Below, piece after piece: positions 1 to 8,422 of a stretch of 64,000 bases of DNA; positions within the stretch are counted from its first letter, which is position 1; each line of letters begins with the position of its first letter. A model generated the notes under the pieces. The model saw nothing but the letters and a program-made list of their open reading frames with translations. It did not search any database and had not been told where the DNA came from. A program made the position numbers and the translations under genes. Origin of the DNA: Candidatus Fermentithermobacillaceae bacterium (GTDB taxonomy: Bacteria > Bacillota > Sulfobacillia > Fermentithermobacillales > Fermentithermobacillaceae); NCBI GenBank assembly GCA_018052475.1, contig JAGPNG010000006.1, positions 11,071 through 75,070 of the forward strand, read 5' to 3'.

Positions 1-7
1 ACTTTCG

Positions 8-1456
8 CTATCGAACTTTTCTAATGAGCCTAAGCCCATGCCGCATTGCCCAGACATTGCCCTTTGCGTCAAACAAGAAGTACAAATCGGTGCTATCTTC
101 ATCATCCTCGAGGTCAATATCTCTATCTACACGTATAGAACTGTAACTGGTCGGTATTGCGGGGTACGCGATGTTTCTGTTTTTGCCGTGTACAATATAG
201 TAGAGGTTCTTGCCATCGAAGGCGATAGAAACCTCGGTACCTTCTCCCGATGCGTAAAGCCCTGCAAACTTTGCTGCATGCTCAGGAGGAATGCTCGCTG
301 CAGGTACTCTTGGTTCGTGATAGTTGCGTGGGAGATTCAGAATTCCGTTTATAGCAGCAAAAAACACCTTCGAAGCGGGAAAGCCGCTCAGATTTGACAA
401 TACACAGACAGAGAGTTTCTTCTCGGGTATGAACCCAATATATGAGGCCACTCCGACTATGTTCCCACCGTGATGTACTAAAGTGACCCCATCGCAGTAT
501 CTGGGTTCTACCTGGAATCCATAGCCATAGTAACTTCCTGTTTCGATGGAATAATAAGGCGATGTTATTCTATCTGTGGTTGCCGTTTCGCAGATCCTAT
601 TACTTCCGCAGAAGCCCTTTTCAATATATAAACTGGTGTATCTAAGCAGATCCCTAGTAGATGATTTCAACGATCCTGACGATACGAACGTCTCTCTGTG
701 TTTCCAAGGCGCTTTGGCTAAGTTACCTTTTTCGTCGCGATAGTATAGCCCTTGAAATTCGAAATTCGACAGAGCGGCTACGTCAATGAAGGTATGGTCC
801 ATTCCCAATGGCTCCAGGACATTTTTCTTCAAATACTGTTCAAACGAGACACCCGAAACCCTTTCGATTACCTCGCCTAATAAGGAGAAGCAATCATTGG
901 AATAACTCATGTATTGTCCCGGTCGGCCAAGCGGTTCGAAACTGTAATTTGCGATAAATCGCAGCAGATCTTTGTTGGTTCGAATCACAGGTTTCCCCTG
1001 CAAGCTATCGTCAGGCTTGTTTCTCAAAGCCATCGGATCGGCCAAGTACTCTTCTACAGTAATGCTGAGTTCGTTTACGTAATCGAGGGATGGAAGAGGT
1101 GGTATTCCCGAGGTATGTGTCAAGAAAGAGTGAATCGTCATCTTGTCGGCTGTGTTCGATCGCAGGATGCTGAATTCGGGAAGATATTGCTTTACAGGGT
1201 GGGATACCGACAGTTTCTTCTCTTCGGCCAAAAGGTTTATGCAAAGAGCCGTAAAGGATTTGGTTACAGAGGCGAGACCGAATACTGTGTCTTTCGTTAC
1301 CGGCTGGTTCTTTTCTATATCTGATACGCCAAAACCCTTGAAGTATTCCATATTGCCATCAACGCTGATCCCTACAGCGATACCGGGGACCTTGGTCTTT
1401 TCCATCAATTTGCTAACATAGTCTTCAAATTCTCTAACACTGAAATCTTTTATCAA
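8..1456 (-). CDS. Serine hydrolase, beta-lactamase/PBP4* (S12) family
   Basis: The 482-residue protein belongs to the class C beta-lactamase / S12 serine hydrolase fold. S63-V-T-K66 is the SxxK nucleophile motif, Y185-S-N187 is the YxN motif, and H329-G-G331 replaces the usual KTG. These three in order with correct spacing make the family secure, but the substrate (D-amino-acid peptide, ester or other) cannot be told. No signal peptide is visible, so it is probably cytoplasmic. A C-terminal beta-rich extension follows residue 385, as in many family members of unknown role. The start is a TTG with a GGAGGGGG ribosome site about 9 bases upstream. It stands alone, transcribed away from acpS, and its stop lies at the window edge. 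Confidence 0.85.
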   Translation of the reverse strand: MIKDFSVREFEDYVSKLMEKTKVPGIAVGISVDGNMEYFKGFGVSDIEKNQPVTKDTVFGLASVTKSFTALCINLLAEEKKLSVSHPVKQYLPEFSILRSNTADKMTIHSFLTHTSGIPPLPSLDYVNELSITVEEYLADPMALRNKPDDSLQGKPVIRTNKDLLRFIANYSFEPLGRPGQYMSYSNDCFSLLGEVIERVSGVSFEQYLKKNVLEPLGMDHTFIDVAALSNFEFQGLYYRDEKGNLAKAPWKHRETFVSSGSLKSSTRDLLRYTSLYIEKGFCGSNRICETATTDRITSPYYSIETGSYYGYGFQVEPRYCDGVTLVHHGGNIVGVASYIGFIPEKKLSVCVLSNLSGFPASKVFFAAINGILNLPRNYHEPRVPAASIPPEHAAKFAGLYASGEGTEVSIAFDGKNLYYIVHGKNRNIAYPAIPTSYSSIRVDRDIDLEDDEDSTDLYFLFDAKGNVWAMRHGLRLIRKVR

Positions 1457-1642
1457 ATGACTAACCCCCTCCTACTTACTCATACTGCAATCAGAGGTGC
1501 AATTGCAACATAAAAGTAATCAAGAACGAGGTGATGCCGGAGAAGGGATAGCGGCGGCATGTATGGAATGTAGAAACGCCTTCTTATATGATCTGTGGGC
1601 AAAGGAAGGCGTGATCTTGGTTTTTTGAAAGGGGCAATGCCG

Positions 1643-2041
1643 ATGGACTCGTGTGGTTTCAGCATAGGACTGGACTTGGTGTCGTTTGCTCGAGTCGAAG
1701 AGATGTATAGCGCAAGGCAAAATCTCTTTCTCGAAAGGTTCTTTACGTGCGATGAAATCAGGTTTTGCTTTCAGAGTCCTAGCCCTAGGAGACAGATAGA
1801 AAGCATGGCGGGCTCTATTGCTGCCAAGGAAGCGGTTATGAAGGTTTTGGGGGAAGGGTGGCCAAAGATCCCGTGGACCGATATTGAGATCGTACGTACG
1901 GAAAAAGGGCGTCCGATCGCTTGTCTGAAAGGTAATGCGTCTCACCTGATGGAAGAAGAAAACCTAGAATCCATACAGATTTCGATTACTCACGATGGCC
2001 AGATGGCAGCTGCAGTTGCCATTGGAGTACCTAGGCAGTAA
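1643..2041 (+). CDS. acpS: Holo-[acyl-carrier-protein] synthase
   Basis: AcpS transfers 4'-phosphopantetheine from CoA to the serine of acyl carrier protein. The N-terminal IGLDLVSFARVE carries the metal-binding Asp, and AAKEAVMKVLG is the second signature with the catalytic Glu. At 132 residues it has the family's normal length. I chose the ATG at 1643 because GAAAGGGG (1627-1634) lies 8 bases upstream; an ATG at 1637 is also in frame, while longer readings add a tail not typical of AcpS. It heads a run of same-strand genes, followed after 37 bases by the NAD(P)H-hydrate repair gene. This acpS-nnr-ndoAI-ndoA order is familiar from Bacillota, but alanine racemase, often in the same run, is missing. 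Confidence 0.95.
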   Translation: MDSCGFSIGLDLVSFARVEEMYSARQNLFLERFFTCDEIRFCFQSPSPRRQIESMAGSIAAKEAVMKVLGEGWPKIPWTDIEIVRTEKGRPIACLKGNASHLMEEENLESIQISITHDGQMAAAVAIGVPRQ

Positions 2042-2078
2042 ACTTCAGCATTAGCCTAGGCGAAGGAGGTTTTGAGAA

Positions 2079-3776
2079 GTGGTCCTGGTATCTTCACAAC
2101 AAATGCGCGAGATAGACCGCATGGTTCAGAAAATGGGCGTTCCGGCTCTTCTGCTTATGGAAAATGCGGGGAGAGCCCTGGCTTATCATTCCATGGTTCT
2201 TCTAGATGGGGGAGACATCCCTAAGCCCAGACGATCATGCGGGTTATATGGCTCTTCGCATGAATCGACATGCCGTCCTCATAGAGGTACCATAGTTGTT
2301 CTCTCGGGTCCCGGGCAAAACGGTGGCGATGGCTTCTGCGCTGCAAGGCATCTAGCCGCGCATGGATATGAAGTTAAAGTGGGCTTTTTTGGGAAAGAAT
2401 CAGGTCTGCCTTACGAAGCGTCTGCCAACTATGAGATGCTCAAATCCTATCCAATCAAAGTGCATTCTCTTGACTACTATGAGAATCCGCAAGCGATCCT
2501 CGATCAGCTAGACTCGCCTGACCTTATAATTGATGCTCTTTTGGGAATTGGGGCAAAAGAGGGTCCTAGATATCCCCTCGATCTCGCCACGAAATGGGCA
2601 AATTCTCAAGAAGCGCCAATTGTCGCTTGCGATATACCTACAGGCGTATCTGCGGACACAGGAGAAGTATATGAGCCGTGCATAAGGGCTACTGTCACTG
2701 TAACTATGGGCTATGCCAAAATAGGTCTCTTATCTTACCCCGGCAGGATGTTTGCAGGTGATGTGATAGTGGAGAACCTGGGTTTTCCGCCTGATCGTGT
2801 AGTTAGCACCGTTGGACCGTTAAAACAGCATAACACTTCCGAAAATGCCCAGGATTTGCTTCCGAGTCCAATTGAGGTCTCGACACAGGCTGTATTCTCC
2901 CAAGATGTGCGGCCGCTTTTGCCCGTGAGACAAGCAGATCACCACAAGGGGATATCAGGCCATGTTACGGTGATAGCAGGCTCATTGGGGATGGCAGGCG
3001 CGTCTGTTTTGTGTGCAAAGGGTGCTCTTAGAGCAGGCGCCGGGACTGTTACTCTTATCTGCCCCGGCAAGATTTACGAAGTCTGTGCGTCGGCGGTACC
3101 AGAGGTGATGGTGCTTCCTTGCGGGGATTCCAAGGTCTTTACGCCCGATCCCATATCATTTAGAATGATAAAAGACAACATACAAAAAAGCGACGCGGTA
3201 GCTATAGGGCCAGGATGGGGCAGGGGACTTTCTCAGACAGGATTCTTGAAGGAAATGTTGCCGCACGTGTTGAACATACCTTGTGTAATAGATGCAGATG
3301 CGCTCTTTGGTCTGGCGGAATTGGGCGGATTGCCATATCTTGCGAAACTCCACGGCGAGTTCATACTTACGCCTCATCCCGGAGAGATGGCAACACTATG
3401 TAATATGGGTGTGTCAGAATTGAACCGGGATAGGCCGCGTGTTGCGTTAAAGGCAGCCATGGAATCTAAGAGCGTTGTCTGTCTCAAAGGCGCCGGAACA
3501 TGTACGGCCGGGCCAGAAGGTCAACTGTTTATTAATACTTCAGGTACTGCTGCCATGGCTACAGCGGGGGCCGGAGACGTTTTGACAGGGGTAATTGCAG
3601 GTCTAGGAGCTCAGGGTTTGGCTCCTCTAGACAGTGCCGTTGTTGGGGTGTTTTGGCATGGAACTGCAGGCGAGATAGCATATGAGAACAAGGGTTCTTA
3701 TGGGATACTCGCCGGAGACATCGTAGAATGCTTGCCTCAGAGTAGGGCAGCGATAGAACGCGGCCAGAGGCAATGA
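2079..3776 (+). CDS. nnr: Bifunctional NAD(P)H-hydrate epimerase / ADP-dependent dehydratase
   Basis: This enzyme repairs hydrated NAD(P)H. The N-terminal YjeF_N domain (about 1-235) epimerises the R and S hydrates; the C-terminal ribokinase-like domain (about 275-560) dehydrates the S form using ADP. GPGQNGGDG at 77-85 marks the epimerase. HPGEMATL and GAGDVLTG (from 497) mark the dehydratase nucleotide site. Length 565 is slightly above the usual ~500-520. Part of the excess is a Cys/Arg/His-containing insert at about 45-70 between the first helices and the epimerase core. Start is GTG with AAGGAGGT at 2063-2070, 8 bases away. The EndoAI gene follows after 36 bases, so they are probably co-transcribed. 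Confidence 0.95.
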   Translation: MVLVSSQQMREIDRMVQKMGVPALLLMENAGRALAYHSMVLLDGGDIPKPRRSCGLYGSSHESTCRPHRGTIVVLSGPGQNGGDGFCAARHLAAHGYEVKVGFFGKESGLPYEASANYEMLKSYPIKVHSLDYYENPQAILDQLDSPDLIIDALLGIGAKEGPRYPLDLATKWANSQEAPIVACDIPTGVSADTGEVYEPCIRATVTVTMGYAKIGLLSYPGRMFAGDVIVENLGFPPDRVVSTVGPLKQHNTSENAQDLLPSPIEVSTQAVFSQDVRPLLPVRQADHHKGISGHVTVIAGSLGMAGASVLCAKGALRAGAGTVTLICPGKIYEVCASAVPEVMVLPCGDSKVFTPDPISFRMIKDNIQKSDAVAIGPGWGRGLSQTGFLKEMLPHVLNIPCVIDADALFGLAELGGLPYLAKLHGEFILTPHPGEMATLCNMGVSELNRDRPRVALKAAMESKSVVCLKGAGTCTAGPEGQLFINTSGTAAMATAGAGDVLTGVIAGLGAQGLAPLDSAVVGVFWHGTAGEIAYENKGSYGILAGDIVECLPQSRAAIERGQRQ

Positions 3777-3812
3777 AAACTCTGCGAAGAGAGGTGAAGG
3801 GCCTGCCAAAGG

Positions 3813-4151
3813 GTGGGCTTAGATTTGGACAGGATGAAAGAGTTTGTGACAAAACTTCCCGAAGGTGTACTTGCAGATATAGATGACATTGCAAGGAGAA
3901 TGAGCAAGACCCGGTCTTTGTTTATTGAAGAGGCATGTTGTTTTTATATTGAGAAGATAAAACGGGACAATATGCTTGAATCCATGAAAACCGGATACCT
4001 AGAAATGGCGGAGATAAACCAAGTGCTTGCTGAGGAGATATGGTGCGATTTTGCTTGTTTTCCTCGCAATGATTACGAGGACGAGTACTACTCCGAGGTG
4101 GTAGGAAGGATCGTGCGTACCGAGAACTTAGACAAATGGAGGAAGACCTGA
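3813..4151 (+). CDS. ndoAI: Antitoxin of EndoA/MazF, ribbon-helix-helix type
   Basis: A 112-residue protein whose first half (LPEGVLADIDDIARRMSKTR, then FIEEACCFYI) has the pattern of a ribbon-helix-helix DNA-binding domain. The acidic C-terminal half would be the toxin-binding tail. Identification rests on this fold plus position: the MazF-type toxin begins on the base right after its stop codon. It would neutralise the toxin and repress the pair. The start is uncertain. GTG 3813 gives the longest reading; TTG 3825 (with AAAGGGTGGG upstream) and ATG 3834 are in frame and nearer the conserved start. Linkage downstream of acpS/nnr matches the chromosomal EndoAI/EndoA pair of Bacillus relatives, which argues for a resident rather than a recently acquired module. 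Confidence 0.85.
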   Translation: MGLDLDRMKEFVTKLPEGVLADIDDIARRMSKTRSLFIEEACCFYIEKIKRDNMLESMKTGYLEMAEINQVLAEEIWCDFACFPRNDYEDEYYSEVVGRIVRTENLDKWRKT

Positions 4152-4502
4152 TTGGAGCCTTCTCGAGGAGATATCTATTTCGCAGACTTGAATCCTGTGC
4201 TTGGTTCAGAACAAGGCGGATTCAGACCCGTTTTAATTGTGCAAAACGATATAGGGAATAAATACAGTCCTACGGTCATTGTTTCGGCCATAAGTTCGCA
4301 GATCCAAAAAGCAAAGCTTCCCACTCATGTTGAGCTGCCTGCAAGCGTCTCTAATCTCGAAAAGGACTCTGTCATTTTACTTGAGCAGATTAGGACCATA
4401 GACAAAAGGCGGCTGAAGAAATGGGTGGCGCACCTCGACAAGGACATAATGGATAGAGTTGATGAAGGCTTATCCATCTCATTGGGACTTAAGGAAATAT
4501 AG
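4152..4502 (+). CDS. ndoA: mRNA interferase EndoA/MazF toxin
   Basis: This 116-residue protein shows the full MazF/PemK pattern: [19 protein letters not shown] at the N-terminus, then [19 protein letters not shown], a central THVELP segment and [10 protein letters not shown] containing the conserved Gln-Arg. Family members cut single-stranded mRNA at short motifs; Bacillus EndoA cuts within UACAU, but the specificity here cannot be read. Start is a TTG immediately after the antitoxin TGA, so translation is coupled. No key residue is missing and the length is normal, so it should be active. It is followed after 36 bases by a PLP enzyme on the same strand. Confidence 0.95.
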   Translation: MEPSRGDIYFADLNPVLGSEQGGFRPVLIVQNDIGNKYSPTVIVSAISSQIQKAKLPTHVELPASVSNLEKDSVILLEQIRTIDKRRLKKWVAHLDKDIMDRVDEGLSISLGLKEI

Positions 4503-4538
4503 ATACATCATGATTTCTTGTATGAAGGGGGTTTTGAA

Positions 4539-5618
4539 ATGCAGAAAAACACTTTGGGATTCCCCAGGGTGCATCTCGCCGATTTGCCCACTCCTTTTGA
4601 GGGAACTCCGCGGTTTAGCCGGGTATTAGGAGGACCACAGATATTCATCAAACGAGATGATGCTACCGCGCTTGCTCTAGGCGGAAACAAGGCAAGGAAA
4701 CTGGAGTTTCTTCTTGGAGATGCGCTTGCAAAACAATGCGACACAGTGATTACAGCGGGAGGGCCCCAGTCGAACCATGCTAGGATGACGGCAGCTGCTT
4801 CTGTGAAGCTTGGTATGCAGCCGGTTCTTGTTCTAGACGGCGACGATCCCGGTACCAGGCAGGGTAACTTACTGTTGGATCATATCTTAGGAGCGCGGTT
4901 AGTTTTTACCGGGCAAAGACTTTCCGAAGATGTAATAGAAGAAACAGCGGCAGATCTAGAACGGGAGGGCAAAAAGCCCTATGTTATTCCAGTAGGCGGC
5001 TCCAACTGCATAGGAACGCTAGGTTACATAGGTTGTGCTGCAGAACTCGCGCGTGATTTTGCGGACGCGGGGGTTTCCCCTAGCACCGTGTATGTTGCGA
5101 CCGGTTCGTCAGGCACTTTGGCGGGTCTATTGCTTGGCAAACTCATATATCAACTTTCTTTTTCAATAAAGGGAGTTGCGGTAAGCCCTGGTGCGGCTAA
5201 GAAAGAAGCTAGAGTCTTAGAACTGGTAATGGAAGCTATTGGACTGATAAAACAAAAGTTAGAGTGCCTAGATGCCGAGACCGAAACGGAGGTTGGCTCG
5301 TGTGACCTTCGTGAAATAAAGAATCGGATTCTTAATATCACCAAGGACGATGTGAAATCCAACATAAGCATTACAGAGGACTATGTTGGCCCCGGGTATG
5401 CTGTGCCAACTCCTGAAGGCATAGAAGCTATACTTACTCTTGCGCGAAGCGAGGGAATAATCACCGACCCGGTTTATACAGGTAAGGCACTTGCATGTCT
5501 TATAGGCGATGTGCGAAACGGACTATATGACAAAGATGAGGCGATAGTTTTTCTCCATACAGGAGGAGCGCCTGCGAATTTCGCGTATGTAGATGCTTTC
5601 TTGAAAGAAGGGATTTAG
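4539..5618 (+). CDS. D-cysteine desulfhydrase / ACC deaminase family PLP enzyme
   Basis: A fold-type II PLP enzyme of 359 residues. K51 in GGNKARKLEF is the Schiff-base lysine, and GGPQSNHAR places S78, N79 and H80 exactly where D-cysteine desulfhydrase and ACC deaminase have their substrate-contact residues. TGSSGTLAGL binds the PLP phosphate. The family makes pyruvate, sulfide and ammonia from D-cysteine, or 2-oxobutyrate and ammonia from ACC. Reading alone does not separate them, though D-cysteine desulfhydrase is likelier in an anaerobe. The ATG at 4539 is preferred over 4518 because GAAGGGGG lies 7 bases upstream. It is followed within 2 bases by a glutamine-amidotransferase-like peptidase, so the two are surely one operon. 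Confidence 0.85.
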   Translation: MQKNTLGFPRVHLADLPTPFEGTPRFSRVLGGPQIFIKRDDATALALGGNKARKLEFLLGDALAKQCDTVITAGGPQSNHARMTAAASVKLGMQPVLVLDGDDPGTRQGNLLLDHILGARLVFTGQRLSEDVIEETAADLEREGKKPYVIPVGGSNCIGTLGYIGCAAELARDFADAGVSPSTVYVATGSSGTLAGLLLGKLIYQLSFSIKGVAVSPGAAKKEARVLELVMEAIGLIKQKLECLDAETETEVGSCDLREIKNRILNITKDDVKSNISITEDYVGPGYAVPTPEGIEAILTLARSEGIITDPVYTGKALACLIGDVRNGLYDKDEAIVFLHTGGAPANFAYVDAFLKEGI

Positions 5619-5619
5619 G

Positions 5620-6327
5620 TTGAAACCAATTATTGGCATAACGGCTAGCTGGGATGAAGAAAGACAGGCTTCGGTGTTGCAGCACACTTATGTTGACGCA
5701 GTGTTAGAAGCAGGTGGCATACCTGTTTCGATCCCGATGGTAGGCAAATCGGAAGCTGAGGAACTTGTGTCGAAGGTAGATGGAGTAGTATTCCCGGGAG
5801 GAGCGGATATAGATCCTCAGAGGTATATGGAACGTCCGCACCAAAAGCTCGGTGCCATAAACCCCAGGCTCGACGAATTGGAACTTAATATTGCCAGATT
5901 GGCCCTTGAACGCAGGTTGCCCATTCTCGGCATTTGCAGAGGATGCCAGGTGGTTAACGTAGCTGCAGGAGGTTCGCTGGTACAGGATATACCGTCCCAG
6001 GTTGGGGGAGCAATGAAACACAATCAAGACGCCCCGAGATGGTACGGGACTCATGAGGTAATTCTAGAGGAAGGCTCTATGGCGGCAAACATCTTTGAAA
6101 CCCGCCGTTTGGTCGTTAATTCGTATCACCATCAGTCGGTTAGGGATCCGGGAGACGGTTTGACTGTATCGGGTAGAGCCCTTGACGGTGTGGTAGAAGC
6201 AGTGGAAGGTAGACAAGGATTTGTATTGCTTATTCAGTGGCATCCGGAGGGAATGTGGAGACATAATCCTTTGTTTGTCAAACCGTTTAGGGCATTTATC
6301 GAAGCTGCAAAAGAGTTTAGTCGTTGA
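5620..6327 (+). CDS. Gamma-glutamyl-gamma-aminobutyrate hydrolase-like peptidase (C26)
   Basis: A free-standing class I glutamine-amidotransferase fold of 235 residues. C106 in LGICRGCQ is the nucleophile, and H208/E210 in QWHPEG complete the triad. FPGGADIDPQRY is typical of the PuuD/C26 branch, which hydrolyses gamma-glutamyl amides. Start is a TTG one base after the stop of the upstream PLP enzyme; its ribosome site GAAAGAAGGGA lies inside that gene. A P1-family peptidase follows after 21 bases. The three together suggest catabolism of unusual amino-acid or gamma-glutamyl conjugates, which is inference from neighbourhood only. Confidence 0.88.
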   Translation: MKPIIGITASWDEERQASVLQHTYVDAVLEAGGIPVSIPMVGKSEAEELVSKVDGVVFPGGADIDPQRYMERPHQKLGAINPRLDELELNIARLALERRLPILGICRGCQVVNVAAGGSLVQDIPSQVGGAMKHNQDAPRWYGTHEVILEEGSMAANIFETRRLVVNSYHHQSVRDPGDGLTVSGRALDGVVEAVEGRQGFVLLIQWHPEGMWRHNPLFVKPFRAFIEAAKEFSR

Positions 6328-6348
6328 TTTGGAGGGTATTAGCCATCA

Positions 6349-7485
6349 ATGAGAGATGAGATTTCAGTAGGGTCTATCGAGTTTCCTCGACGCAGGTTTC
6401 GAGAATGCAAGTTATCAACAGGGATTTTGCCAACCGGTCCTTTGAATTCCATAACGGATGTTCTGGGAGTTCTTGTAGGGCATTGCACGATAGTTGAAGG
6501 CGAAGGCGCACTTGATCCGGGAAATGGCCCGGTTCGAACGGGAGTTACCGCGATTTTGCCTCACGGGGGCAATTTGTTTAAGGACAAAGTAAGAGGTGCC
6601 ATACACGTAATCAACGGTTTTGGTAAGGCCACAGGCATTGCACAGATACAGGAACTCGGCACCATAGAAACACCTATTATTCTTACAAACACCCTTAGCG
6701 TGGGTTTGGCTTGGGATAGTCTTTGCGAGTATATGTTGGAAGGTAACCCGGAGATAGGTGTATCTGCGGGAACGGTTAATCCATGCGTATTGGAATGTAA
6801 TGACGGATATCTCAACGACATAAGAGGCAGACATGTAAAGAAGGAACACGTGTTTTCTGCACTTTATAATGCTACAGATGGTCCTGTACCTGAAGGCAAT
6901 GTCGGCGGAGGGACCGGTATGTCATGCCTAGGATTCAAGGGGGGAATTGGTACCTCTTCGAGAGTTTTGGAGATAGATGAACGATGGACATTGGGTGTTT
7001 TGGTGATGTCTAACTTTGGCAGACTCGAAGATTTGCTGATTTGTGGTATCCCCGTAGGAATAGAACTCAAGAGGTCTATCGGAGCGCAATCTCAGGCGCC
7101 TCCGGGTTCAATCATAGTTATTGTGGGAACTGATGCTCCTTTATCAGACAGGCAGCTGTTGCGGATCGCGCGGCGCTGTCAGGGTGGCCTAGCTCGCACT
7201 GGGTCTGTGTTCTCCAATGGTAGCGGCGATTTCGCATTAGCCTTTTCAACGGCCAATAAGGTGTCAGATTCTGATACCTCCGAATTATCTGAGCAGAGGT
7301 ACATAAGCGATGACTCTCCGGACTTAGGCCTGTTGTTCAGAGCCTGCGTAGAGGCGGTTGAAGAAAGTGTGCTCAACTCATTGTTCATGGCGGAGACTAT
7401 GGTAGGCCGCGATGGACATACAAGGTTAGGTCTACCTATTGACACAGTGCTCGAGATCTTGGCAAGGCATCAGGTTATCGGTTGA
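6349..7485 (+). CDS. P1 (DmpA, S58) family aminopeptidase
   Basis: A 378-residue member of the DmpA/P1 N-terminal nucleophile hydrolases. These cleave themselves before a serine, which becomes the nucleophile of the beta chain. NSITDVLGVLVGH opens the protein, GNVGGGTGMSCLGFKGGIG forms the core, and PPGSIIVIVGTDAPL contains the probable Gly|Ser self-cleavage site. NGSGDFALAFSTAN follows, as in DmpA. Known members remove N-terminal D- or L-residues or cut beta-peptides. GGAGGG lies about 12 bases upstream of the ATG, a slightly long spacing, with no better in-frame start. It ends the catabolic trio; a 133-base gap then precedes the next gene. Confidence 0.9.
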   Translation: MRDEISVGSIEFPRRRFRECKLSTGILPTGPLNSITDVLGVLVGHCTIVEGEGALDPGNGPVRTGVTAILPHGGNLFKDKVRGAIHVINGFGKATGIAQIQELGTIETPIILTNTLSVGLAWDSLCEYMLEGNPEIGVSAGTVNPCVLECNDGYLNDIRGRHVKKEHVFSALYNATDGPVPEGNVGGGTGMSCLGFKGGIGTSSRVLEIDERWTLGVLVMSNFGRLEDLLICGIPVGIELKRSIGAQSQAPPGSIIVIVGTDAPLSDRQLLRIARRCQGGLARTGSVFSNGSGDFALAFSTANKVSDSDTSELSEQRYISDDSPDLGLLFRACVEAVEESVLNSLFMAETMVGRDGHTRLGLPIDTVLEILARHQVIG

Positions 7486-7618
7486 GCATGGTCCGGCTAT
7501 TGTCCGAATGGCAATCATCAAGTAGCAGGATATTTCTAAGGGCCGTAGAATCAGGTACGAAATGCCCGGGGCATAGGATACAAAGTGGCAATAAACGTGT
7601 TCATTGGGGAGGTTTACC

Positions 7619-8326
7619 ATGACGGAAGCAAAAGATGAGTCGAAGGGCACTGACAAGCATACTCCTGATGCAAGCAGACCTTCATATCTCAGAGGTCCGC
7701 TGCCCAAAAAAGGCGATGCTGAAGCGAAAAGCGAATCTGAGAGCAAGACAGGTAAGGAGATTACCGGAGAGAGCATCCCCCAAGCAGCAAAACAAGAAAG
7801 AGAAGATGTTGAGTTGTACTCGTGGAAGGTTTGGCTCCTTCCGCTCCGTCCGGGCGTCTCTGCCCTAGTGGTAGCATCTGTAGCGGGTTGTATAGGGCTT
7901 GCTTACTGGGCGTTTCCCCAGTTCTTCTTCGTAGCTGTGATGACCCTTATACTTTTGAATAGGTTGGCCGTTTACTTGTTCCCGGTAAAATATGTGATTA
8001 CAGAGCAAACGGTTGGGTATAGGACCTTTTTGGCAAGGGATATCCGCCCTTGGGATAAATTCTTGACTTACTACCAGTTCCACGACGGCGTGCTCCTTTC
8101 ACACGATACGCGTACGGTGAGGGGACGAATGAAGCAGGGCATGTTCCTTTATTACTACCCCGATGGTTCAAACAAAGACAGGGTACTCGAGATAGTTTCC
8201 TCAAAACTCGCCATGCCTGAACGGGCGTTTAGTGAGAAAGATGAGCTCGTCAAAAAAGAGAAGAAGGAAAGAGGAGGGATCCGGGCCGCGATTGAGCGAA
8301 TTCGCAACATCAAACCCAAAGAATGA
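7619..8326 (+). CDS. Two-helix membrane protein with PH-like cytoplasmic domain, function unknown
   Basis: I do not recognise a named family. The 235-residue protein has a charged, low-complexity N-terminal tail (1-68, rich in K/E/S), two closely spaced hydrophobic helices (about 80-98 and 101-121), then a beta-rich segment (122-200). In that segment YVITEQTVGYRTFLARDIRPWDKF resembles bacterial PH-like domains that follow a membrane hairpin. The C-terminus is Lys/Arg-rich. Both tails should be cytoplasmic. GGGGAGG lies 6 bases before ATG 7619. It precedes the MutL-family gene by 96 bases on the same strand, so it may belong to that locus and could tether it to the membrane, which is inference. 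Confidence 0.75.
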   Translation: MTEAKDESKGTDKHTPDASRPSYLRGPLPKKGDAEAKSESESKTGKEITGESIPQAAKQEREDVELYSWKVWLLPLRPGVSALVVASVAGCIGLAYWAFPQFFFVAVMTLILLNRLAVYLFPVKYVITEQTVGYRTFLARDIRPWDKFLTYYQFHDGVLLSHDTRTVRGRMKQGMFLYYYPDGSNKDRVLEIVSSKLAMPERAFSEKDELVKKEKKERGGIRAAIERIRNIKPKE

Positions 8327-8422
8327 TGTGTGCAAATGTCAAAGTAGAATTATGGCGCAATAAAGAATGCGCCGGTCTAGATTGTCTGTTGGATGAACAA
8401 AGGACTTTGAGGAGGGAATCGG

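Noticed and set aside
7488-7622. 44-codon frame after the P1 peptidase, overlapping the next ATG by ATGA
   Set aside because: No ribosome site, unusual composition, and the overlap ends in the true gene's own ribosome site. Not enough to call a gene.
8354-8373. GGCGCA/TGCGCC inverted repeat before the first MutL-family gene as a terminator
   Set aside because: Only six pairs, an eight-base loop and no T run. Too weak to split the locus.
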